A stretch of 64,000 nt of DNA from an uncultured Pelagibacteraceae bacterium (GTDB taxonomy: Bacteria; Pseudomonadota; Alphaproteobacteria; Pelagibacterales; Pelagibacteraceae): contig CACILM010000002.1 of assembly GCA_902587515.1 (NCBI GenBank), positions 151,900 through 215,899 of the forward strand. Direction: 5' to 3'. Below the pieces are notes generated by a model. It was not told the origin of the DNA. It made no database searches and saw only the letters and a list, made by a program, of their open reading frames with translations. Position numbers and translations under genes: made by a program. Positions 10,557 to 18,605 of this stretch are shown one piece after another. Within the stretch, counting starts at the first letter, position 1. Each line of letters opens with the position of its first letter.

Positions 10557-11498
10557 TTACTTGATCCAACTATCAAATGTGCTTTGATTAGCTTTAATCC
10601 ATTCAGCTGCATGTTTCTTAATAGCTTTTTCGCTTTTCTCACCCTTGTTCATCTTCAAGTTCTGAGCAGCAATATCTCCAAGAGGAATAGAAGCTTTTTT
10701 TAACATCTTTTCTACTTTTGGATTTGCTTTAAGAAAATCTACATTAGCTGCAGGTCTTATATCATCAGCGCCAAAACCTAAATTAACTTTAGATTTTGTA
10801 GCATTTGCGATTTTAGTTGGCTTAGTCGCACTGTAAGGCACTTCAATCCAAACTACATCTTTACCAAGTTTTAAAGCACCAACAGTCCAGTTTGGCGTCC
10901 ATGTATAAAATAGAATTGATTTTCCATTTTTGTATTTAGACACTGCATCTGCCATTGAAGCTGAGTAGTCTGCTTTTACTGGATTGATAAAATCACCTAA
11001 TCCAAGCTCTTCAAAATGTTTTGAGATTACTTTCTCGCAACCCCAGCCTGGAGGGCAAGCAACCATGTCTGCTTTTCCATCGCCATTAGAGTCAAACTCT
11101 TTAGCGTGTTTTTTGATATCCATCACACTTTTGATACCAAATTTATCTGCAGATTTTTTATCGATTAAGTAACCTTGAGCTCCTCCACCCTTCATTACAT
11201 AACCCACTGGTTTTACTTTACCTTTTGACTCAGCGATATAACCATCATGTGTTCCGAACCAACCATTAACCCAAAGGTCAACATCTCCAGCGGTTGCAGC
11301 CACATAAAATACTTGTGGTTTCATCACAGTTGGACCAGAAACTTTGTAGCCCATCTTCTCTAAAGCTGCCTTGTAGATTTCAGCTTGGAAATAGCCTGTG
11401 TCCCAATCAGCTTTACCCATTTTGATCTCATTAGCAGATACGACACTACTAATAGACAAAGCGGTAATTATTGATACTAGATATTTTATATATTTCAT
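10557..11498 (-). CDS. proX: glycine betaine ABC transporter substrate-binding protein
   Basis: Signal peptide; OpuAC/ProX-type fold sequence (GWGCEKVISKH, YTWTPNWTVG); adjacent to proW. Confidence 0.92.
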   Translation of the reverse strand: MKYIKYLVSIITALSISSVVSANEIKMGKADWDTGYFQAEIYKAALEKMGYKVSGPTVMKPQVFYVAATAGDVDLWVNGWFGTHDGYIAESKGKVKPVGYVMKGGGAQGYLIDKKSADKFGIKSVMDIKKHAKEFDSNGDGKADMVACPPGWGCEKVISKHFEELGLGDFINPVKADYSASMADAVSKYKNGKSILFYTWTPNWTVGALKLGKDVVWIEVPYSATKPTKIANATKSKVNLGFGADDIRPAANVDFLKANPKVEKMLKKASIPLGDIAAQNLKMNKGEKSEKAIKKHAAEWIKANQSTFDSWIK

Positions 11499-11549
11499 AT
11501 GTCCTCCTAAATCTTAATTTTTAGTAACACGTATGAACTTTAAATGTAA

Positions 11550-11578
11550 CCGTAGTTCAACTAAAAAGTGAACTATGG
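11550..11578. promoter_or_regulatory. imperfect inverted repeat (hairpin or operator) between zur and proX
   Basis: CCGTAGTTCA-9 nt-TGAACTATGG; core TAGTTCA/TGAACTA perfect. Confidence 0.45.
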
Positions 11579-11620
11579 AAGATATGCTTAAGAATATTTG
11601 AGATTAGCTTATTTTGTTTT

Positions 11621-12013
11621 TTATTTGCACTTTTTGCACAGTCCGAAAAATTCTAAATTAAATCTTTTAAATTTCATTCCTTTTTTATGATTAAAACTAG
11701 ATATATATTTTGAAAGTTTTGTATCACTGATTTCATCTACCATTTCACAACTTTCACAAATCGAAAACGCAGTTGCTTTAGAAATTTCACAATCTGAACT
11801 CCTGCATGCAACGAAAGCATTTTTGCTTTCTATTTTATGAATTTTGCCCATTTCAATCAACTTGTCTAAAGCTCGGTAAATTTGTTGAGGTGCGTTAATT
11901 CCTTTTTTTTGCACATTAAAAAGTATTGAATAAGCTTTTAAAGGACCCTTTGCTTTTTCAATAATATCCAAAACAATTTGTTGATTTCTAGAAAGTGTTT
12001 GTGCTTGTGCCAT
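11621..12013 (-). CDS. zur: Fur-family zinc uptake regulator
   Basis: Fur-like winged helix, C-terminal CESC...CKKC zinc site; adjacent to znuBC. Confidence 0.88.
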   Translation of the reverse strand: MAQAQTLSRNQQIVLDIIEKAKGPLKAYSILFNVQKKGINAPQQIYRALDKLIEMGKIHKIESKNAFVACRSSDCEISKATAFSICESCEMVDEISDTKLSKYISSFNHKKGMKFKRFNLEFFGLCKKCK

Positions 12014-12036
12014 AAATATAAATTACCAATTTAATA

Positions 12037-12840
12037 TCATTTTTTCAATTCAGAATAATTTTTGATCTTAATAAGTGTAAAACAAAATAAAACTAAAGCA
12101 GCTGTTATTATTGAAGGTCCAGATGGAGTATTAAATTCTAAAGAGGAAAACAATCCTACCACTACAGATAATAGTCCACCAACTACTGATAAGAAAACCA
12201 TTTGTTGAGGGTTGTTAGAAATATTTCTAGCCATTGCTGCGGGTATAATTAGCATTCCAGTAATTAAAAGAAGCCCCACAATTTTTATTGAAATTGCTAT
12301 TATTGCAGCCATCAGAATTGTAAATATCGCATTTGCTCTATCCGGTTTCATACCCTCAGCCTCTGCCAATTCATAATTTACGGTTGAAGCAAAGAGAGAT
12401 TTCCAAATAATTTTTAATACAATGAGAATCAACGCCCCGCCTATCCAAATAAACATCAGGTCTATTTGATTTACAGCAAGTATATCTCCAAATAATAAAC
12501 CCATAATGTCAAATCTTATTGAGCTGAGAAATCCCAAGATTACTAAACCAACAGCTAGAGATGCATGTGCTAATAAACCTAATAGAGCATCATTGGGTAA
12601 TTTTGTTTTTTTTTGTAATTGTAAAAGAATGATTGCTAAAGATGCGGATATTAAAAAAACTGCAAAAGCAATATTAATCTCAAAAAAGACTGCCATAGTA
12701 ACTCCTAATAGTGCTGAATGAGCTAGAGTTCCTGCGAAGAAAGAAAATCTTCTCCAAATGATAAAACATCCGCATGGACCAGTCACTAAGGCTATACCAA
12801 TTCCTGCAACTAAAGCTCTTATAAAAAAATCATTTAACAT
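12037..12840 (-). CDS. znuB: zinc ABC transporter permease
   Basis: ABC-3 family membrane protein (GPCGCFIIWRRFSFFAGTLAHSALLG). Confidence 0.92.
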   Translation of the reverse strand: MLNDFFIRALVAGIGIALVTGPCGCFIIWRRFSFFAGTLAHSALLGVTMAVFFEINIAFAVFLISASLAIILLQLQKKTKLPNDALLGLLAHASLAVGLVILGFLSSIRFDIMGLLFGDILAVNQIDLMFIWIGGALILIVLKIIWKSLFASTVNYELAEAEGMKPDRANAIFTILMAAIIAISIKIVGLLLITGMLIIPAAMARNISNNPQQMVFLSVVGGLLSVVVGLFSSLEFNTPSGPSIITAALVLFCFTLIKIKNYSELKK

Positions 12841-12842
12841 TG

Positions 12843-13595
12843 CTATTGTTTACGATTAATCTTTCCATCTTGAGAGTGAGTATGATCGTGCTTATGTTCA
12901 TATAAAGTAAGAACTTTAGATGCACGATCTCCGAATAATTCTTTATATCTGTTATCTTGTGCAACAACATGGGGTTTTCCAGAACAACAAACATGTCCAT
13001 TGAGACAAATTACGTGGTCAGTAGCTGACATTACCATGTGTAAATCATGAGAGATTAAGAGTATTCCACAATTAAAATCTTCAGAAATTTTTTTAATTAA
13101 TTCGTAAATAGCTATTTCACCTTTGAAATCCACCCCTTGAACTGGTTCATCTAATACTAAAAATTCAGGCTTTTTAGCAATTGCTCTTGCAATTAAAACT
13201 CTTTGAAATTCACCACCCGAAAGATCGCTTACATTTTTTTGCTTTAAATGTTCTACTCCTGTTAGATTTAATGCAATATTAATTTGTTCGTTATTTAAAT
13301 CGTTAGTTATAAACATAAAATCAATTACTCTTATTGGTAAAGTCCAATCGATTGATATTTTTTGAGGAACGTAACCAATTTTATCAGTAAATTTTTTCGC
13401 AACACCCTCAATATTATTGTGAATACCTAATGCAATTTTAGCTGTAGTAGATTTTCCAGATCCATTAGGGCCTATCAATGTAACAATCTCGCCCTGTCGA
13501 ACCTCGAAAGAAACTCCATCTACTAAAGATTTACCATTGATTTTGAAACCAGCATTTTCAACTTTAACTAGAGTTTTTTTATTATTTTTATTCAT
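12843..13595 (-). CDS. znuC: zinc ABC transporter ATP-binding protein
   Basis: Walker A GPNGSGKST, LSGGEFQRV signature, Walker B. Confidence 0.95.
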   Translation of the reverse strand: MNKNNKKTLVKVENAGFKINGKSLVDGVSFEVRQGEIVTLIGPNGSGKSTTAKIALGIHNNIEGVAKKFTDKIGYVPQKISIDWTLPIRVIDFMFITNDLNNEQINIALNLTGVEHLKQKNVSDLSGGEFQRVLIARAIAKKPEFLVLDEPVQGVDFKGEIAIYELIKKISEDFNCGILLISHDLHMVMSATDHVICLNGHVCCSGKPHVVAQDNRYKELFGDRASKVLTLYEHKHDHTHSQDGKINRKQ

Positions 13596-13616
13596 TCTAA
13601 ATCTTGACTTAAAAAG

Positions 13617-13631
13617 TGTTATATTATAACA
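13617..13631. promoter_or_regulatory. Zur box 1 (TGTTATATTATAACA)
   Basis: Perfect 7-bp-arm palindrome matching the known Zur operator core GTTATANTATAAC. Confidence 0.85.
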
Positions 13632-13634
13632 AAC

Positions 13635-13647
13635 GTTATATTATAAC
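13635..13647. promoter_or_regulatory. Zur box 2 (GTTATATTATAAC)
   Basis: Perfect 6-bp-arm palindrome, centre 17 bp from box 1, directly before znuA ATG. Confidence 0.82.
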
Positions 13648-13648
13648 A

Positions 13649-14659
13649 ATGATAAACAAAATTTTAAAGCTTACAATTACTTTCTTTTTAATTATCGGAT
13701 TAAAAACATCAGTAAATGCTGATGTAAAAGTGGTAACATCTATTAAACCTATACATTCTCTGGCTAGCTACGTGATGGATGGTGTAGGAAAGCCTGATCT
13801 TATAGTAGATGGTTTTAATTCACCACATGGATTTAATCTAAAACCTTCACACGCGAAAATGATCGAAAATGCAGATCTTATAATTTGGGTCGGTGAAGAT
13901 TTAGAGGCATTCCTAGAAAAACCATTAAATACAATTGCTAAAAAGGCTGTTAATGTAGAAATAATGGACTTAAGTGGAGTTAAAAAACTTAAGTTTAGAG
14001 AAAAAAATATATTTGAAGGTCATGATGATCATGGACACGGTCATAAAGAAAAGAAACACGATGATCACGGACACGGTCATAAAGAAAAGAAACATGATGA
14101 TCATGGTCATAAAAAAGCTAAACATGATAATCACGGGCATGAGGGACATGCTCACGGTGAACACGATCCACATGTTTGGTTAGATCCAATGAATGCTAAA
14201 GTAATTGTTAAAGAAATCGAAAAACAATTAGTTAAATTAGACCCAGATAACAGCTCTAAATATAAAGCTAATTCAAAAAAAGCTCAGTCTGAATTAGATA
14301 ATTTAACAAAAAATATTAAAGGAGATCTTAAAGGAAATCTTAGATTTGTAGTTTTCCATGATGCTTACCAATATTTTGAAAATAGATTTGGCATTAAGGT
14401 TTTAGGAGCTTTGACAGTTAATCCGGATGTTTTACCAGGTGCAGAACAATTATCTGAAATAAGAGAGGCAATAGAACATGAGAAAGTAAATTGTCTTTTT
14501 TCAGAACCTCAGTTTAATCCAGCAATTATAAAATCAATAGCAAAAGACACTAAAATTAAAACTGGTGTTTTAGATCCTCTTGGTGCAACTTTAGATAAAG
14601 GTAAAGGCATGTACTCTGAACTTTTACAAAGTATGTACGCTTCATTTAAAGGTTGTTAG
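13649..14659 (+). CDS. znuA: zinc ABC transporter substrate-binding protein with His-rich loop (start corrected from 13616)
   Basis: Signal peptide from MINKILK, cluster A-I family (EDLEAFLEKPL, EHDPHVWLDP); His/Asp-rich insert; the 13616 GTG lies inside the Zur box region. Confidence 0.92.
   Translation: MINKILKLTITFFLIIGLKTSVNADVKVVTSIKPIHSLASYVMDGVGKPDLIVDGFNSPHGFNLKPSHAKMIENADLIIWVGEDLEAFLEKPLNTIAKKAVNVEIMDLSGVKKLKFREKNIFEGHDDHGHGHKEKKHDDHGHGHKEKKHDDHGHKKAKHDNHGHEGHAHGEHDPHVWLDPMNAKVIVKEIEKQLVKLDPDNSSKYKANSKKAQSELDNLTKNIKGDLKGNLRFVVFHDAYQYFENRFGIKVLGALTVNPDVLPGAEQLSEIREAIEHEKVNCLFSEPQFNPAIIKSIAKDTKIKTGVLDPLGATLDKGKGMYSELLQSMYASFKGC
14021..14122 (+). repeat. in-frame tandem repeat (36-bp unit, HDDHGHGHKEKK) in znuA
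   Basis: Units 14021-14056 and 14057-14092 nearly identical, followed by degenerate copies. Confidence 0.9.
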
Positions 14660-14664
14660 GAAAT

Positions 14665-16107
14665 TTATCTTTCAATAACTAAAGTATCTTTAGAGCCACC
14701 ACCTTGAGAACTATTAACGATTGTGCTTCCTTTTTTTAGAGCAACTCTAGTTAGTCCACCTGTTGTTACCCAAGATTTTTTACCAGTTAATACAAATGGT
14801 CTTAAATCTAAATGTCTTGGTTCAATTCCCTCTTCAGAAATTGTCGGATTAGTAGATAAAATTTCTAATGGTTGAGCAATATAATCACTTGGCTTAGATT
14901 TAATTTTATCAATCATTTTTTCTCTTTCTTCCTTAGAAGCTTTAGGACCAATCAATATTCCATTACCACCCGATCCATTTGTAGGTTTTACAACTAGTTT
15001 AGAAATATTTTCAATAACATGATCTTTATGAATTTTTTTTCTACACAAAAAAGTTTGGACTTGTTTTAGTTTTGGTTCCTCATCTAAATAAAACTTAATC
15101 ATTTTATCAACGTAAGAGTAAATTGCTTTATCATCTGCTATCCCCGTTCCAGGTGCGTTTACAATACCAACATTACCTTTACGCCAACATTTAAATAAAC
15201 CAGGCACTCCTAATAAAGAATGTTTATAAAAAACTTTTGGATCTAAAAAGTTATCGTCAATTCTTCTGTATATACAATCAACTTTCATTGGACCTGTGAC
15301 AGTTTTCATATAAACAAAATCTTTTTCAACAAATAAATCTTTTCCTTCAACAAGAGCAATACCCATTTGTTCAGCTAAAAATCTATGTTCGAAATAAGCT
15401 GAATTATATCTTCCTGGAGTCAACACACACATATGTGGGTTTCTTGTTTTTCGAGGCACACATTCAAGCATACAGTGATATAATTTGTTTGGATATTGAT
15501 GAACTGAAGAAACTTTGTATTTTGTAAATAATTCAGGAAAGACATCTCGCATTACCATTCGATTTTCAAGCATGTAAGAAACTCCTGATGGAACACGTAA
15601 GTTATCTTCTAGAACCATGAACTCACCATTGATATTTCTTATTAAATCAATTCCTGAAATGTTGGACCAAGCTTTATATTTTGGAGAAAAACCATAGCAC
15701 TCTCTTAAATAAAATGGAGAATTAAAAACTAAATCTTCAGGAATAATATTGTCTTTAAAAATTTTTCTGTCGTTGTAAACATCGTCTATAAAAAGGTTAA
15801 GAGCTTTTACCCTTTGAAGTAGTCCTTTTGAAACCTTAGCCCAATCTTTTTTAAGAATAATTCTAGGAATAATATCTAAAGGCCACTTTTTTTCTTGGAG
15901 TTTTTTTCCTGATGAATAAACTCGAAAATTAATTCCCCTAGCATTTATTGTACTTGCGCAGTTCTTTTCAATTTCATTTAACTTCTTGATGCCATGTCTC
16001 TCTAAGATGTGAGATATAATAACAGCTTGCCTACGCAACTTATGGTCAGAGTTTAAGTACTCGTCATAAGTTTTTTTTGAATCGTATTTTTTCCACAAAT
16101 TGACCAT
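14665..16107 (-). CDS. circularly permuted ATP-grasp type 2 protein
   Basis: YRRIDDNFLDP, VNAPGTGIADDKAIYSYV, VKPTNGSGGNGILIGP, HLDLRPFVL motifs. Confidence 0.9.
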   Translation of the reverse strand: MVNLWKKYDSKKTYDEYLNSDHKLRRQAVIISHILERHGIKKLNEIEKNCASTINARGINFRVYSSGKKLQEKKWPLDIIPRIILKKDWAKVSKGLLQRVKALNLFIDDVYNDRKIFKDNIIPEDLVFNSPFYLRECYGFSPKYKAWSNISGIDLIRNINGEFMVLEDNLRVPSGVSYMLENRMVMRDVFPELFTKYKVSSVHQYPNKLYHCMLECVPRKTRNPHMCVLTPGRYNSAYFEHRFLAEQMGIALVEGKDLFVEKDFVYMKTVTGPMKVDCIYRRIDDNFLDPKVFYKHSLLGVPGLFKCWRKGNVGIVNAPGTGIADDKAIYSYVDKMIKFYLDEEPKLKQVQTFLCRKKIHKDHVIENISKLVVKPTNGSGGNGILIGPKASKEEREKMIDKIKSKPSDYIAQPLEILSTNPTISEEGIEPRHLDLRPFVLTGKKSWVTTGGLTRVALKKGSTIVNSSQGGGSKDTLVIER

Positions 16108-16212
16108 TTTATAATTCTTAATAGTTTGATGCCTTTATCAAATGCACAAATTCGATAATAGCTATGATAATTAAGAATTGAATATTTACTGTTTTTTAAA
16201 TAAGAATTCACC

Positions 16213-16932
16213 ATGACATATTGTATTGGTATTAAGACTAATGAAGGCGTTGTCTTGGCGTCTGACTCTAGAACAAACGCGGGTTTAGATAATGTAAACA
16301 TTTATTCTAAAATGCTTACTTATGATGTAGGTGACAGAACAGTTGTGATTGTTACTTCAGGAAATTTGGCAACATCTCAGGCAGTTTTTAAGTCTATTGA
16401 AAAAGATATTAAGGAAAATTCTGCTTTGAATCTTAATAAATGTAAAGATTTTGAGCAAATAGCATCATATGTTGGAAAACTAACAATTAAACATTCATCC
16501 CCGGACGGAGTAAATACGGATAGTTTGGTTCTAGGAGCTACGTTTATTATTGGAGGACAAATAAAAGGTCAGGATTTAGAATTATATCTCGTTTATCCTC
16601 AAGGAAATTACATAAGACCTGCAGATAGTAAGCCTTATTTAGTGATTGGCGAAGTAAAGTACGGTAAACCAATACTCGACAGAGTAATAACTCCCAAGGT
16701 ATCTATTGGCGATGCATCAAGATGTGCGTTGATATCTATGGACTCTACACTAAAAAGTGATTTAACAGTTGGTCCACCCATAGATATAGCTGTTTATAAG
16801 AAAGATCAAAAAAAATTATCTTATCTCAAATGTTTGAATACATCTGATGACGATTATAAAAGAATTTGCAATCAGTGGTCTGATAAAGTTTTGCAAGTTT
16901 TTGATACTTTTCCTAAATTTGATTGGGAATAA
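16213..16932 (+). CDS. Anbu (bacterial proteasome-like peptidase)
   Basis: MTYCIGIKTNEGVVLASDSRTNAGLDN N-terminus typical of Anbu; divergent from ATP-grasp partner. Confidence 0.92.
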   Translation: MTYCIGIKTNEGVVLASDSRTNAGLDNVNIYSKMLTYDVGDRTVVIVTSGNLATSQAVFKSIEKDIKENSALNLNKCKDFEQIASYVGKLTIKHSSPDGVNTDSLVLGATFIIGGQIKGQDLELYLVYPQGNYIRPADSKPYLVIGEVKYGKPILDRVITPKVSIGDASRCALISMDSTLKSDLTVGPPIDIAVYKKDQKKLSYLKCLNTSDDDYKRICNQWSDKVLQVFDTFPKFDWE

Positions 16933-16937
16933 TTTTC

Positions 16938-17585
16938 TTAGGTAATTATTTCTGCAAATCTATTTTCTATTAAATTTAATTTTAGATTATTTTTATTGGT
17001 AAAATCGTTAATTGCTTTTTCTACTTCTGCAATATAACTTTCTTTACCATAATCATCACATAGAATAACTTTCTTCTGATCTTTCATGCCTCCATATAAA
17101 ATCATGAGATCATTAGTAACAGTCTCATAACTATGTCCGCCATCAAGGAATACGAAATCTATTTTTTGTAAATCTATTTCTTTTAAAACCTTATTTGTAT
17201 CACCAGCGATTAACTTTATGTTTTGGCTATATTCTTGCAGGAGTTTTTGAACACTCTCAATTGAATTTAAATTTTCTTTTAGAATATAATTATAATAAAT
17301 ATTTTTTAATGGATTAGAAAATTTCTGATCTTTTAAAAAATTAGGTTTAATCTCATCTCTTTTGTTTTTTTGATCGATGCCAAATAAATCTATCCCCGTG
17401 TAAGAAAAATTATTTCCATTTGATTTATATAAAAAATCGCAGGTATTTTTTGCAGTCACACCGCAAAAAACACCTATCTCCAAAACATTTTTCGGATTAT
17501 AATTTGAAAGTCTCTCAAGAAAAATGTTTCCCCATTTTCCTTTTAAGCCAGATTTTCTCCAATAACTTTTATATTTTAGATGCAA
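16938..17585 (-). CDS. class I SAM-dependent methyltransferase
   Basis: VLEIGVFCGVTAKNTCDFL, FVFLDGGHSYETV motifs. Confidence 0.75.
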   Translation of the reverse strand: MHLKYKSYWRKSGLKGKWGNIFLERLSNYNPKNVLEIGVFCGVTAKNTCDFLYKSNGNNFSYTGIDLFGIDQKNKRDEIKPNFLKDQKFSNPLKNIYYNYILKENLNSIESVQKLLQEYSQNIKLIAGDTNKVLKEIDLQKIDFVFLDGGHSYETVTNDLMILYGGMKDQKKVILCDDYGKESYIAEVEKAINDFTNKNNLKLNLIENRFAEIIT

Positions 17586-17588
17586 ATA

Positions 17589-18605
17589 TTAAGCAAAAAC
17601 TTCGCCCCATGTTCCTTGTGTAGAAGCTTTAGAATATTCTGTGGCTCTTCCTTCAAAAAAGTTCATGTGCTCTACTCCATTAAGCATTGTATCTAACCAT
17701 GTTAAAGGGTTTTTCTTAACGTCATATATTGGCTCTAGACCTAGTTGCTCCAATCTTCTGTTACCAATAAATCTGATGTACTGTTTAACTTCATCAGCTG
17801 TTAAACCCTGCATTGGGCCCATTTGAAAAGCAAGATCGATAAATGCATCTTCATGGTGAACAATTGTTTTGCAAGCTTCATAGATTTCATTTTTTAATTT
17901 ATCATTCCAAATTTGCGGTTCTTCTTTAATAAAATCTCTAAAAAGTCTAATCATAGAGTTACAGTGCAAAGTTTCATCTCTAACTGACCAGGTTACTATT
18001 TGCCCCATTCCTTTCATCTTATTAAATCTTGGAAAGTTTAATAAAATTGCAAAGCTTGCAAATAATTGTAAGCCCTCAGTGAAAGCTGAAAACACTGCCA
18101 TTGTCATTGCGATGTTATGTTTAGATTTAACATCAAAGCCTTGCATATAATCGTACTTATCCTTCATTTCTTTGTACTGTAAGAAAGCTGAGTACTCTGT
18201 CTCTGGCATACCAATTGTGTCTAATAGATGAGAATAAGCAGCGATATGAACTGTTTCCATTGCTGCAAAGGCTGTCATCATCATTAAAACTTCTGTAGGT
18301 TTAAACACTGTTGTGTAGTGTCTTAAGTAACAGTTGTTCACTTCAACATCTGCTTGGGTAAAAAACCTAAATATGTGAGTTAAAAGATTTTTTTCTTCTA
18401 CTGAAAGATTTTTTTGCCAATCTCTTACGTCGTCTCCTAATGGCACTTCTTCTGGTAACCAATGAATTCGTTGTTGAGTTAACCAGGCATCATAACACCA
18501 TGGATATCTAAAGGGTTTGTAAACTGGGTTTTCTACTAATAAACCCATTTTATTAGGCTGAATAATTGTTGGTTTAGTTTTTTCTGCTACTGACATGATA
18601 AACAC
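17589..18605 (-). CDS. nrdB: ribonucleoside-diphosphate reductase beta subunit (class I)
   Basis: FFTQADVEV, AMETVHIAAYSHL metal/tyrosyl motifs. Confidence 0.95.
   Translation of the reverse strand: MFIMSVAEKTKPTIIQPNKMGLLVENPVYKPFRYPWCYDAWLTQQRIHWLPEEVPLGDDVRDWQKNLSVEEKNLLTHIFRFFTQADVEVNNCYLRHYTTVFKPTEVLMMMTAFAAMETVHIAAYSHLLDTIGMPETEYSAFLQYKEMKDKYDYMQGFDVKSKHNIAMTMAVFSAFTEGLQLFASFAILLNFPRFNKMKGMGQIVTWSVRDETLHCNSMIRLFRDFIKEEPQIWNDKLKNEIYEACKTIVHHEDAFIDLAFQMGPMQGLTADEVKQYIRFIGNRRLEQLGLEPIYDVKKNPLTWLDTMLNGVEHMNFFEGRATEYSKASTQGTWGEVFA

Noticed and set aside
14021-14122. Regular 36-bp repeat as a possible CRISPR array
   Set aside because: Repeats are contiguous without spacers and encode an in-frame His/Asp-rich loop of ZnuA.
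13970-14183. Two ORFs (both strands) over the znuA His-rich repeat
   Set aside because: Low-complexity shadows of the in-frame His repeat.
16053-16301. 82-aa minus-strand ORF spanning the ATP-grasp start and Anbu start
   Set aside because: Overlaps two well-supported genes and their promoter region; no domain signal.
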